A DNA stretch of 64,000 nucleotides. Source: CAVURS01 sp963795385 (GTDB lineage: Bacteria; Actinomycetota; Actinomycetes; Actinomycetales; CAVURS01). The translations under genes and the position numbers were made by a program. Where the stretch lies: assembly GCA_963795385.1 (NCBI GenBank), contig CAWCHK010000014.1:372001-436000 (forward strand), written 5' to 3'. This document shows positions 31,694 through 40,760 of this stretch, piece by piece (position 1 is the stretch's first letter; each line of letters begins with the position of its first letter). The notes below the pieces were generated by a model. It saw nothing but the letters and a program-made list of their open reading frames with translations. It did not search any database and was not told where the DNA came from.

Positions 31694-32383
31694 ATGGCGA
31701 CCGTCCTCGTGGTCGAAGACGACCCCGCCATCCGGACCGGCCTGGTCCGGGCGCTCACCGACCGCGGCCATGCCGTGAGCTCGGTCGGTTCGGGCATGGA
31801 GGCGCTCCAGGCCGTCGTCGACCAGCCGGTGGACATCGTGCTGCTCGACCTGGGCCTGCCCGATGTCGACGGGCAGCAGGTGCTCAGCATGCTGCGCGCC
31901 GTCAGCGCCGTACCGGTCGTCGTGGTGAGCGCGCGGGACCGCGATGCGGACGTCGTGGCCGCGCTGGACTCCGGCGCGGACGACTACGTCGTGAAGCCGG
32001 TCGGGGCCGAGCAGCTGGACGCCCGGGTGCGGGCCGTCCTGCGGCGGGGCGCTCCCGCCGTGGCGGACCGAGAGGTCGTCGTCGGCGCGCTGAGCCTGGA
32101 CCCGAAGGCCCGCACCGCCGTCCTCGAGGGCCGCGACCTGGACCTCAGCCGCAAGGAGTTCGACCTGCTCCTGGCGCTGGCCGAGCGGGCCGGTGAGGTC
32201 GTCTCCAAGCGCGAGCTGCTGGCCGAGGTCTGGCGGCAGCCCTACGGCGGCGCCGAGCGCACCGTCGACGTCCACCTCTCCTGGCTGCGGCGCAAGCTCG
32301 GCGAGAGCGCCGACGAGCCGCGCTACCTGCACAGCGTGTGGGGCGTCGGTATCCGGCTCGCGCCGCCGGCCGAGGCCGGCTAG
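31694..32383 (+). CDS. OmpR-family response regulator
   Basis: 229 residues. The receiver domain has the acidic pocket in VLVVEDDP, the phosphorylated aspartate in VLLDLGLPD and the conserved lysine in DDYVVKPVG. The C-terminal winged helix contains LSRKEFDLLLALAERAGEVVSK and RTVDVHLSWLRRKLGE. The start is the ATG at 31694. It is followed six bases after its stop by a histidine kinase, so the two form one two-component system. Confidence 0.95.
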   Translation: MATVLVVEDDPAIRTGLVRALTDRGHAVSSVGSGMEALQAVVDQPVDIVLLDLGLPDVDGQQVLSMLRAVSAVPVVVVSARDRDADVVAALDSGADDYVVKPVGAEQLDARVRAVLRRGAPAVADREVVVGALSLDPKARTAVLEGRDLDLSRKEFDLLLALAERAGEVVSKRELLAEVWRQPYGGAERTVDVHLSWLRRKLGESADEPRYLHSVWGVGIRLAPPAEAG

Positions 32384-32389
32384 CCCGGC

Positions 32390-33721
32390 ATGCGCCGCAA
32401 CCTCACCCTGCTCGTGGCGGCGAGCACCTCGGCCGTCGTCCTGGCACTGGTCATCCCGCTGGCCCTGCTGGTCGGCCGCCTGGCCCAGGACCGGGCCGTC
32501 GCGGCCGCCACCCAGCAGGCCCAGTCGGTCGCCCTCCTGATCGCGACCGGCACCTCCCTGACCCAGCTCGAGGACGTCCTCTCCCTCAGCGACCAGCGCA
32601 CCGGGCTGCACACCAGCGTCGTACCACCCACGGGTGCCGCCCTCGGGCCGGCCGTGCCCGCAACCGAGCTGACGCGAGCCCGCGGGGGCGAGGCCTTCAC
32701 CAGCTTCCCCTCCGCGGGCGCGGACGGCGCCGAGGTCCTCCTGCCCGTCGCGGCGCAGGCCGGCACGAGCGTGGTCCGGGTAGGCGTGACCCGTGACGCC
32801 CTGACCCAGGGTGTCGCCCGGGCGCGAATCCTGTTGGTGGCACTGGGCCTTGGCCTCGTCGTCGTATCGCTCGCAGCCGCGGTCGCCCTCGCCCGCCGGG
32901 TCACCGCGCCGCTCGTCGCGGTCGCCGAGGTCGCCGAGGGCCTCAGGCGCGGGCAGCTGCAGCGCCGGGTGCGTCCCGGTGGGCCTCCGGAGGTCCAAGA
33001 GGTCGGTACGGCGCTGAACCAGCTGGCCGGCCGGATCGGGGAGCTGCTGCAGGCCGAGCGCGAGGCGGCAGCCGACCTGTCGCACCGCCTGCGCACACCG
33101 GTCACGGCCCTGCGCCTGGCGGTGGACACGACGGCTGACCCGGCCGAGCGAGCCCGGCTGCGCGAGCACCTGGATCGTCTGGAGGGCACCGTCGACGCCG
33201 TCGTACGCCAGGGTCGCCAGCCGGCGACCACCGCTCGGGGGAGCGAGGAGCCAGGCGGGGCGGTGCGGGCGGACCTGTCCGGCATCGTGTCCGAGCGGGT
33301 GGCGTTCTGGTCCGCGCTGGCCGAGGATCAGGGGCGAGCCGTGGACGTCGCGATCGAGCCGGGAGCCTGGGTGCAGGCGGACCCGCAGGACCTGATCGAC
33401 CTGGTGGACGTGTTGCTGGACAACGTGTTCGCCCACACCGACGTCGGTGTCGGCCTGGCGGTCACGGTGGCGCGTACGCCGTTCCACGTCACCCTCGTCG
33501 TGGAGGACGGCGGCCCCGGCCTTCCCCCCGCCGACCGGCTCGGACGAGGCCGCAGCTCGGCCGGCTCGACCGGCCTGGGGCTGGACATCGTGCGGCGGAT
33601 CGCCGAGGCCTCTGGGGCGGAGCTGGTGCTGGGCTCCGGGAACCTGGGCTCCGGGATGGCAGACGCCGGCGGCGCGCGGGTGAGCCTGCGCTGGCCGGAC
33701 CTGGGTCCGCCCGCCGCCTGA
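32390..33721 (+). CDS. Sensor histidine kinase
   Basis: 443 residues. Two membrane helices (LTLLVAASTSAVVLALVIPLAL and ARILLVALGLGLVVVSLAAAVAL, each given in part) enclose an extracellular sensor of about 120 residues. They are followed by HAMP, a dimerisation domain with the phosphorylated histidine in ADLSHRLRTPVTALRLAV, and an ATPase domain with an N-box DVLLDNVFAHT and a G-box GLGLDIVRRIAEASG. The stimulus is unknown; exported repeat proteins flank the pair on both sides. Confidence 0.93.
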   Translation: MRRNLTLLVAASTSAVVLALVIPLALLVGRLAQDRAVAAATQQAQSVALLIATGTSLTQLEDVLSLSDQRTGLHTSVVPPTGAALGPAVPATELTRARGGEAFTSFPSAGADGAEVLLPVAAQAGTSVVRVGVTRDALTQGVARARILLVALGLGLVVVSLAAAVALARRVTAPLVAVAEVAEGLRRGQLQRRVRPGGPPEVQEVGTALNQLAGRIGELLQAEREAAADLSHRLRTPVTALRLAVDTTADPAERARLREHLDRLEGTVDAVVRQGRQPATTARGSEEPGGAVRADLSGIVSERVAFWSALAEDQGRAVDVAIEPGAWVQADPQDLIDLVDVLLDNVFAHTDVGVGLAVTVARTPFHVTLVVEDGGPGLPPADRLGRGRSSAGSTGLGLDIVRRIAEASGAELVLGSGNLGSGMADAGGARVSLRWPDLGPPAA

Positions 33722-33791
33722 CACCCGCGCGCCGTCCGTCGTCATCGACCGTTCCTCCTCATCGACCGCTGTCCTCGGGTGGTCCGCGGGC

Positions 33792-34388
33792 TCAGCCGTC
33801 GTGTCCGCTCCGGCCGGAGCCGCTGCCGGACCCGCCGCCGTGCCCGCTGTTGTCGTCACCCTGGTCGTGGCCACTGCCACTGCCGCTGTTGCCTCCGTGG
33901 TCGTCGCCCTTGTCGTGACCCCGACCATCCCGGCCGCGGTCGTCGCCGGGCTCGGCGTGGCGGCCGCGGTCGTCGCCGGGCTCCGCGTGGCGGCCACGGT
34001 CGTCGCCGGGCTCCGCGTGGCGGCCACGGTCGTCGCCGGGCTCCGCGTGCTTGCCCCGGTCGTCGCCCGGCTCGGCGTGCTTCCCGCCGTTGCCCCGGTC
34101 GTCGCCGGGCTCCGCGTGCTGGCCCCGGTCGTCGCCCGGCTCGGCGTGCTTCCCGCCGTTGCCCCGGTCGTCGCCGGGCTCCGCGTGCTGGCCCCGGTCG
34201 TCGCCGGGTTCGACGGCGGGCTTGGACGTGGTCGACGGCGTGCTCGTCGGGGTGCTCGTGGAGCTGACCGTCGTGAGGGCGGTGCGGTCGTCGGCGCCCG
34301 AGCTCGCCGACGCGGCGTACCCGGTAGCGACGACCAGCAACGCCGCCGTGCCGGCGCTGGCCAGGACCTTCTTGGCGCGTGCGTTCAT
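33792..34388 (-). CDS. Secreted EPGDDRG-repeat protein
   Basis: 198 residues. A signal peptide (KKVLASAGTAALLVVATGYAASA) ends at an ASA/S cleavage site. After a Thr/Ser linker come nine or ten repeats of EPGDDRGxHA, some with an NGGK insert, and then a Gly/His/Asp-rich end (GHDQGDDNSGHGGGSGSG). The repeats are acidic and His-rich and may bind metal or calcium, which is inference only. At DNA level the units are 30 or 39 bases. The opposite strand is also open through the repeats but lacks a signal or family. The two-component system ends 71 bases away. Confidence 0.75.
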   Translation of the reverse strand: MNARAKKVLASAGTAALLVVATGYAASASSGADDRTALTTVSSTSTPTSTPSTTSKPAVEPGDDRGQHAEPGDDRGNGGKHAEPGDDRGQHAEPGDDRGNGGKHAEPGDDRGKHAEPGDDRGRHAEPGDDRGRHAEPGDDRGRHAEPGDDRGRDGRGHDKGDDHGGNSGSGSGHDQGDDNSGHGGGSGSGSGRSGHDG

Positions 34389-34544
34389 CTGACAACCACT
34401 CCTACTGACTGGCCCGGACCCAGTGCCCGGGGTATGTCAGCAAGCGTGCGGTCGAGGACGATAAGCCCTCCCCCAGCCGGTCCTAAGTCTTCGTCAAGAC
34501 TTGCGGGCCCTCGGTGGCGGCGCCGGCGGGGAATGTCGCCGACC

Positions 34545-36767
34545 TCAACGCCGCGACAGGACGAGCGGTACCGCGGCGACCGCGAGGCCGAGGACCACGA
34601 GGACGGTGTCCGCGAAGGACCAGCGGGAGGGCTCGGCCCAGGTGCGGGCACGGGCGTCGGCGAAGCCGCGGGCATCCATCGCCACCGCCATCCGTCCGGA
34701 GCGGCGCACCGTCTGCACCAGCAGGACGAACGTCAGTGCCGCGGCCTCCCGCAGCCGCGCGAGGGGCGAGCGCCCGGCACCGAGGCCGCGCACCTTGCGA
34801 GCCCACCCCGCCTGCGACCAGACGGCGCCCAGGTCCTCGAGCCGTTGCAGCGCAGCGACGGTGGCGACCACGGGTCGGGCCGGCAGGTGGAGGCGCTGGG
34901 CCAGGTCGTCGCCCAGGCGGCTGGGGTCGAGGTGCGCCGTGAGCAGCGCGCCGGGCAGGACCAGGAAGACGATCCGGAGGCTGGCCGTGACCCCGGTAGC
35001 GAGGTCGTGGCCGCCCAGCAGCCAGGCCGACCAGCCGACCGAGAGCGCGGCGACGAGGCCGGGGAGGATCCGTAGGGCGGCGGCCCGCAGCGACGACACG
35101 GCCAGCGGTGACAACAGGAGCTCCAGGCCGACCGCCACGAGCGCGACCGGCAGGCTGCGGACGAAGACCGACCCCGCGACGGCGAACGCCGAGACCAGCA
35201 GCCCGGCCAGCGGCCCGCACCGCGCCGCCGGCGGCCACCCCCGCTCCGGACCGGCCGGTCGGGCACCACGCGTGGCCCGGCCGATGTCACGGCCCGGACC
35301 GGCGCGCTCCGCGCCGGGTAGGCCGCCCGGGGTCCGGGCGAGGGGGAGCTCGGTGGCTGCGAGCTGGTCGACGAGCAGGCGGTCGTGGGTCGCGACGGCG
35401 ACGGCCGTGCCGGCGTCGCGGGCCGCGCGGATCGCCCCGCTGACGGCCGCCCAGGTGAGCCGGTCCTGGCCGAGCGTCGGCTCGTCCAGCAGCAGCACCT
35501 GGGGGCCTTGGGCGAGCGCGGCCGCGACGGCGACCCGGCGCTGCTCGCCACCGGAGAGCCGGTAGGGATCGACCGACGCGAGGGCGGTGAGCCCGAGGGC
35601 CGCCAGCAGCCCGTCGGCCCGCGCCCGCGCCGCCGGCGTCGGACGGTCCGGGTCGTCCACGTCACCCCTCAGCCCGGCCAGCACCTCCTCCCGCACGGTG
35701 CGCGCGACGAACCCCTGCTCCGGGTGCTGCCCGGCCCAGCCGACCCGCCGCGCCAGCTCGGGTGACGGCCACCGGCCCGGGTCGGGCCCGAGCCCGCCGG
35801 CCACCACCGCCTCGGCCCGGACGTGGCCGGACGAAACCCGTTGCAGCCCAGCGAGAGCCGCGAGCAACGTCGACTTGCCGGCTCCGCTCACGCCCGTGAC
35901 GGCCACCACGTGGTCAGCCCTCAAGGTCACGGACGTCTCGGCCAGCCGGCCGGCCACCGTGACCCCCTCGGCCGTGAGGCAGGCGGCACCGGTCGGCGGC
36001 TCCTCCCGCCAGGGCCCGGCCAGCCCGTCGTCGAAGACCAGCGGCTCCGGCGCACGACGGCCGGGCACCCAGACTCCCTGGGCCGCAAGGGACTCCGCCT
36101 GCCCGGACAGGACCTCTCGGGGGGCGCCGTCGGCGATGACCGCACCGCTCGCCGACAGCACGACCAACCGGTCCACCTCGTCCACCCACCGCTCGAGCCG
36201 GTGCTCGACCACCACCAGCGTCGCCCCCGTGGCGGCGACGGCGGCCAGCACGGCCCGGCGTACGTCGTCGGCCGACCGGGGGTCGAGCATGGCCGTCGGC
36301 TCGTCGAGCAGCACCAGGCCCGGGTGCAACGCCAGCGCGCCGGCCAGGGCCAGCCGCTGTCCCTCACCACCGGACAGTGACCCGCTGGCGTGGCCGGCGG
36401 CGTACGGGAACTCCACTGCGGCAAGGGATCCGGCCACCCGGTCCCAGATCTCGGCGCGGTCCAGGCCGACGTTCTCCGGCCCGAACGCCACGTCCCGGCC
36501 GACCCGGCCGGCCACCACCGCGTCCGCCGGGTCCTGCAACAGGAGCCCGGCCCGGCCGTCGACGACGACCTCGCCGGAGAGCCGGCCCGTGTCGGCGGTC
36601 AGCAGCACCCCGGCGAGGGCGCGCAGCAGGGTGGACTTGCCCGCCCCGCTGGGCCCGGCCAGCAGGACGCGCTGCCCGGACGGGATGTCCAGGTCGAGCC
36701 CCGACAGGACGGGAGCCCGTCGACCGGCCGGCGTCCAGGTGAGGCCCCGGAGCCGGACGGCGCTCAG
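34545..36767 (-). CDS. ECF transporter energising protein, single-chain A-A-T fusion
   Basis: About 740 residues joining three ECF parts in one chain. The first ATPase has LLAGPSGAGKSTLLRALAG, LSGGEGQRLALAGALA and LVLLDEPTAMLDP. The second has VTGVSGAGKSTLLAALAG, LSGGEQRRVAVAAALA and VLLLDEPTLGQD. The third part is an EcfT-like membrane domain (LPVALVAVGLELLLSPLAV, AMDARGFADA with its Ala-Arg-Gly motif). The frame is open upstream of the first GTG at 36608. Walker A lies in that upstream part, so the start must be earlier. The only fitting codon is a CTG at 36765-36767 that overlaps the upstream ykoE stop as CTGA. It drives uptake through the YkoE subunit, under the TPP riboswitch. Confidence 0.88.
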   Translation of the reverse strand: MSAVRLRGLTWTPAGRRAPVLSGLDLDIPSGQRVLLAGPSGAGKSTLLRALAGVLLTADTGRLSGEVVVDGRAGLLLQDPADAVVAGRVGRDVAFGPENVGLDRAEIWDRVAGSLAAVEFPYAAGHASGSLSGGEGQRLALAGALALHPGLVLLDEPTAMLDPRSADDVRRAVLAAVAATGATLVVVEHRLERWVDEVDRLVVLSASGAVIADGAPREVLSGQAESLAAQGVWVPGRRAPEPLVFDDGLAGPWREEPPTGAACLTAEGVTVAGRLAETSVTLRADHVVAVTGVSGAGKSTLLAALAGLQRVSSGHVRAEAVVAGGLGPDPGRWPSPELARRVGWAGQHPEQGFVARTVREEVLAGLRGDVDDPDRPTPAARARADGLLAALGLTALASVDPYRLSGGEQRRVAVAAALAQGPQVLLLDEPTLGQDRLTWAAVSGAIRAARDAGTAVAVATHDRLLVDQLAATELPLARTPGGLPGAERAGPGRDIGRATRGARPAGPERGWPPAARCGPLAGLLVSAFAVAGSVFVRSLPVALVAVGLELLLSPLAVSSLRAAALRILPGLVAALSVGWSAWLLGGHDLATGVTASLRIVFLVLPGALLTAHLDPSRLGDDLAQRLHLPARPVVATVAALQRLEDLGAVWSQAGWARKVRGLGAGRSPLARLREAAALTFVLLVQTVRRSGRMAVAMDARGFADARARTWAEPSRWSFADTVLVVLGLAVAAVPLVLSRR

Positions 36768-37429
36768 GTCGCCCGCGCTTCCAGCAGCTCCTGCCCCGGC
36801 GGGAACGGGCTCAACGCGCCGGTCTCGGCGAGGGCCCGGGTCAGCAGCCAGCCGCCGACGCCGGCCACCACCGCGCCCGAGGCGGCGAAGATCGCGGCGT
36901 ACGCGAGGATCCAGCCGAACGACCAGTCGGGGTAGTACTCCCAGCGCTCGAACAGGAAGACCTCGAGCAGCGCCGCCAGTGCCCCACCGGCCCCGGCCAC
37001 CAGCGGGCCGAACCGCCGGTAGAGGAAGACGGCCAGGACCAGCTCGACGCCGAGCCCCTCGAGCAGTCCCGAGAACACGGTGAGCCAGGCCCAGCTGTTG
37101 CCCAGGGCCATCTCGACCGTCGCGGCGACGAGCTCACCGAAGACGGCAGCGCCGGGCCGGCGGACGACCAACCCCGCGACCACGCCCGCGAGCAGCCAGG
37201 GCCCGCCGAGCAGACCACCGATCGGGGGGAACGCCTTGATCGTCGGGTCGATGGCGTTCCAGGCGAAGTTCCAGCCCCAGTAGGCGACCCCGAGGGCGGC
37301 GCCCAGCATCGCGACGGTGATCAGGTCGATGGTGCGCCAGCCGCGCAACGGCGGCTGGGCCAGGACGAACCGGCCGGCCCGGGTGCCGCCGGCCGTCGTC
37401 GTACTCGCTGCATCCTGAAGGTTGCTCAC
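36764..37429 (-). CDS. ykoE: ECF substrate-binding membrane subunit, YkoE family
   Basis: 221 residues with about six helices. The sequence GGLLGGPWLLAGVVAGLVVR, then GAAVFGELVAATVEMALGNSW and GLLEGLGVELVLAVF, matches the YkoE family, the S-component for hydroxymethylpyrimidine or thiamine. The start is a GTG at 37427-37429 behind AGGA. A TPP riboswitch stands about 70 bases upstream, which supports the assignment. Its stop overlaps the start of the A-A-T energising protein, so both are made together. Confidence 0.92.
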   Translation of the reverse strand: MSNLQDAASTTTAGGTRAGRFVLAQPPLRGWRTIDLITVAMLGAALGVAYWGWNFAWNAIDPTIKAFPPIGGLLGGPWLLAGVVAGLVVRRPGAAVFGELVAATVEMALGNSWAWLTVFSGLLEGLGVELVLAVFLYRRFGPLVAGAGGALAALLEVFLFERWEYYPDWSFGWILAYAAIFAASGAVVAGVGGWLLTRALAETGALSPFPPGQELLEARAT

Positions 37430-37496
37430 TGCTCTTCCTCCTGTTGACCAGGAGGGGAGGCCCGCCCCACGGTGAGGCGCGGCCCGAGATGGTCCG

Positions 37497-37600
37497 ACTC
37501 CCTTCGCCGGTGCTAACCGGATCAGGTTCGGAGGGTCTGCGGTTGCCCGCACTCTCAGCGTCACCAGGATCGGGTGATCCGGATGCGCTCCCCTGTCGAC
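37497..37600 (-). promoter_or_regulatory. TPP (THI-box) riboswitch
   Basis: Read on the minus strand, the conserved pieces appear in order: GGGGAGCGC, GCTGAGAGTGCGG, ACCCTCCGAACCTGATCCGG, then TTAGCACCGGCGAAGGGA. These are the pyrimidine- and pyrophosphate-sensing helices of the thiamine pyrophosphate aptamer. It should switch off ykoE and the A-A-T gene when TPP is plentiful. Confidence 0.97.
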
Positions 37601-37666
37601 GGCGGAAACGCTACACCTCCGCACTCAGCCCGCGCCGGCCGAGGACCTGGGCCGTAGGCTCGCCGG

Positions 37667-37951
37667 GTGAGCGTGCCGTACAAGGTCATCAGCATCGGCG
37701 GGTCCGTCGTCGCCGGCATCGTCGCGCGCAAGGCGGTGGCGGCGATCTGGAAGGCCAGCACCGGCCACCACCCCCCGGACAGCCCGGACCACCCCGACAG
37801 CGGGTGGGGCGAGGCGATCGGCTGGGCCGTCGCCTCGAGCGCGGCCCTCGCCGTGGCCCGGTTGTTCGCCGCCCGACAGGCCGCCAACTACTACCGTCGC
37901 TCGACCGGGCACCTGCCGCCCAAGCTCGAGGACTCCGGCGCCCAGGCCTGA
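37667..37951 (+). CDS. DUF4235 family small membrane protein
   Basis: 94 residues from a GTG at 37667. The N-terminal segment YKVISIGGSVVAGIVARKAV and the second hydrophobic stretch AIGWAVASSAALAVARLF, followed by a basic end, are typical of DUF4235 proteins. Function unknown. Divergent from the riboswitch-controlled operon and convergent with hutI. Confidence 0.85.
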   Translation: MSVPYKVISIGGSVVAGIVARKAVAAIWKASTGHHPPDSPDHPDSGWGEAIGWAVASSAALAVARLFAARQAANYYRRSTGHLPPKLEDSGAQA

Positions 37952-37996
37952 CCCCGCTGCCCCGATGTGATGCTGGACCGGCGCCTCAGGTCGCCG

Positions 37997-39214
37997 TCAG
38001 GTCGCCGGCGATGCCTCCGTCAGCTCGAGGGTCGACGAGATCGGTACGCCGGGTCGATAGGACAGGTGCAGGTGGCTCGGCGCGTCGAGGACCGCGAGGT
38101 CGGCCTGCGCCCCAGGCGAGAGGTGACCGATGTCGTTGCGGCGCAGGGCGATCGCGCCGCCGGCGGTGGCAGCCCACAGCGCCTCGGCCGGCGTCAGGTG
38201 CATCTCGCGGACGGCCAGGGCGATGCACAGTGACATCGACGACGTGAAGCACGAGCCGGGGTTGCAGTCGGTGGCGAGCGCCACGACGGCGCCGGCGTCG
38301 AGGAGGCCGCGAGCGTCGGGATAGGGGGAGCGGGTCGAGAACTCCACGCCCGGAAGGAGCGTGGCGACCGTGCCGCGGTCGTCGGCCCGGATCGCCGCGC
38401 CCGACGCGGCCAGCGCCTCGACGTCGGCGGGGCTGAGATGCGTGCAGTGGTCGACCGATGCCGCGCCGAGCTCCACCCCGAGCCGGACGCCCGGCCCCGC
38501 GGTGAGCTGGTTGCCGTGCAGCCGGAGCTCGAGCCCGGCGCGGGCCGCCGCCTGCAGCACGGTCCGCGCCTCGTCGCCGTCGAACGCGTGCGGCCCCGGC
38601 TCGCAGAAGACGTCCGCCCACCGGGCGTACGGCGCGCAGGCCGCGAGCATCTCTCCGGCCGCGAGCGCGACGTACTCGTCCCGGCGACCGTCGAACTCGG
38701 GCGGCACCACGTGCGCGCCGAGGTACGTCGTCTCGGGTGTCACCTCCCGGGCCAGCCGCAGCGCGCGGGCCTCGTCCTCGACGGTGAGGCCGTAGCCGCT
38801 CTTGACCTCGACCGTGGTGGTGCCCTGGCGGCGCATCTCGGCGACGAGGCGGGCCAGGTTCGCCCGCAGCTCCTCGTCGGTGGCCGCTCTGGTCGCGGCC
38901 ACGGTCGTGGCGATGCCGCCGCCCGTGTAGGCCGCGCCGCTCATCCGGGCGGCGAACTCGGCCGAGCGGTCCCCGGCGAAGACCAGGTGCGCGTGGGTGT
39001 CGACGAACCCCGGGACCACCGCGCGACCGCCCAGGTCGCGGCGACGGTCCGCGGCGGGTGCCTGCGCCGCCGGGCCGACCCACGCCACCGCGCCGCCCTC
39101 GACCACCACGGCCGCCCCCGCGACCAGCCCGAGCGGCGAGCCGTCGCCGTACGCCGGGTCGTTGGTGACCAGCTCGGAGATCCCGGTGACCAGCGTCGTC
39201 AGGCTCGTGTTCAC
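37997..39214 (-). CDS. hutI: Imidazolonepropionase
   Basis: 405 residues of the metal-dependent amidohydrolase fold. Metal ligands appear in GFVDTHAHLVFAGDR, the histidine of LELRLHGNQ, and the aspartate of ALATDCNPGSC. It opens the imidazolone ring of 4-imidazolone-5-propionate to N-formimino-glutamate, the third step of histidine breakdown. The start is a GTG at 39212-39214 (VNTSLTTLVTG). The rest of the pathway lies at 42.1-48.5 kb on the same strand, separated by a MocR/oxidase pair. Confidence 0.95.
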   Translation of the reverse strand: MNTSLTTLVTGISELVTNDPAYGDGSPLGLVAGAAVVVEGGAVAWVGPAAQAPAADRRRDLGGRAVVPGFVDTHAHLVFAGDRSAEFAARMSGAAYTGGGIATTVAATRAATDEELRANLARLVAEMRRQGTTTVEVKSGYGLTVEDEARALRLAREVTPETTYLGAHVVPPEFDGRRDEYVALAAGEMLAACAPYARWADVFCEPGPHAFDGDEARTVLQAAARAGLELRLHGNQLTAGPGVRLGVELGAASVDHCTHLSPADVEALAASGAAIRADDRGTVATLLPGVEFSTRSPYPDARGLLDAGAVVALATDCNPGSCFTSSMSLCIALAVREMHLTPAEALWAATAGGAIALRRNDIGHLSPGAQADLAVLDAPSHLHLSYRPGVPISSTLELTEASPAT

Positions 39215-39233
39215 GCCCCCACCCTGGCAGCCC

Positions 39234-40683
39234 TCACCGGCGCAGGGCAGCAACCGTCCGGGCCAGCAGCGCAATGCCCGCGGTGATCTCCCGCTCGCTC
39301 AGGCTGCCGTAGCCGAACACCAGGCCCGGCCGCCCGCCGGGGGCCATCCGGTACGGCCCGACGCCGTAGACGCCGAGCCCCGCGCGGGCCGCAGCGGCGA
39401 CGACGGCCGCTTCTTCGAGGCCGTCCGGCAGCCAGGCCGTCACGTGCATCCCGGCCGAGATGCCGATCGGCTCGAGGTCGGGCAGCTGCCGTCCCAGTGC
39501 CGACAGGAGGGCGTCGCGGCGCGCCCGGTACCGCGGGCGCATCCGGCGTAGGTGCCGGTCGAACTCGCCGCGCGAGACGAAGTCGGCGAAGGCCAGCTGC
39601 TCGAGCACCGGCGACCCGCGGTCGTCGAGCACCTTGGCGGCGATCACGCCGGCGAGCAGTCGTTGCGGCACCACCAGCCAGCCCAGGCGCAGGCCGGGTG
39701 CGAGGGTCTTGCTGGCCGTACCGGCGTAGACGACGTGGTCCGGAGCCAGGCCGTGGATCGCGCCGATCGGCTCCCGGTCGTAGCGGAACTCCGCGTCGTA
39801 GTCGTCCTCCACCACCACGCTGTCGTGACGAGAAGCCCATGACACCAGCGCTTTCCGCACCTGGGCGGACAAGCACGGCCCCGATGGGGAACTGGTGTGC
39901 GGCTGTCACGAGTACGGCGTCCGCCGAGGAGCCCTCGAGGACGTCGACGTCGATGCCGTCCGCACCGACCGGCACGCCGACGAGGTCGAGGCCGAGGGCC
40001 GGCCCGCTGACCCGGATGTCGTCGGCGCTCGACGGGTCCTCGACGGCCAGCCGGTGGGCACCTGCGGCCACCAGCGCCTGCGCGACCAGCCGGATGCCCT
40101 GGCCGAAGCCGTTGCAGATCACGACGTTCTCCGGCCGGGCGGCGGTGCCGCGGACCCGGTTGAGGTAGCTCGCCAGCGCCTCCCGCAGCTCGGGGGCGCC
40201 GCCGCCGTCGAGGTAGACCAGCCGCTCCTTGGGCAGCTCGGCCATCGTCCGCCGCATCGACCGCAGCCACGCCTCGCGGGGGAACTGCGAGACGTCCGGC
40301 CGGCCGTAGGCGAAGTCGACGGTCAGCCGCGGGGCGGTGGGTGCCGCCGCGGCTGCGGGCCAGGCCTCGCTCGCGGCGCCGTCGGCGACCAGGGTGTAGC
40401 CACCGGTCCGGCTCACCAGGTAGCCCTCCGCGGCCAGCTGCTGGTAGGCCTCGACGACGACCCCGCGGGAGAGCCCGAGGTCGATCGCCAGACCCCGGGT
40501 CGACGGCATCGCCGTCCCGGGGGCCAGCCTCCCGGCCCGGATCCGGTCCCGGATCCCGCCCTCGAGCTGGCGGTGCAGCGCAACCGGAAGGCTGCGGTCC
40601 AGCTCGACGTACAGCTCGCTGCCGGTGGCCCCGGTCGAACCGGTCGAACTGGTCGAACTGGAATTGGACCTGACTCCCGGCAT
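39234..40683 (-). CDS. MocR/PdxR-family regulator with aminotransferase-like domain
   Basis: About 483 codons after removing one surplus G near 39874. The N-terminal GntR winged helix (LPVALHRQLEGGIRDRIRAG, MPSTRGLAIDLGLSRGVV) is joined to a fold-type I aminotransferase domain with VVEDDYDAEFRYD and the PLP lysine in YAGTASKTLAPGLRLGWLV. MocR proteins use PLP or an amino-compound adduct as ligand. Divergent from an FAD-linked oxidase, with 77 bases between that contain part of a direct repeat, so it probably controls that gene and itself. Confidence 0.9.
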
Positions 40684-40695
40684 GGAACTGGACCT
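40659..40695. promoter_or_regulatory. Direct repeats at the MocR/FAD-oxidase divergon
   Basis: TGGAATTGGACCT at 40659-40671 and TGGAACTGGACCT at 40683-40695 are 12/13 identical and 24 bases apart. MocR regulators typically bind such direct repeats. The first copy lies inside the MocR N-terminal codons and the second covers its start codon. Confidence 0.55.
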
Positions 40696-40760
40696 TACCC
40701 AAGGACCGGTGCGCCGCCAGGCTCTCAGGTGACGGCAACCACCGACCCGAGGAGCCGGAC

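Noticed and set aside
33801..35075. Long plus-strand frame through the EPGDDRG repeat region
   Set aside because: It is antisense to a gene with a clear signal peptide and runs into the ECF gene antisense; it is open because the DNA is repetitive and GC-rich.
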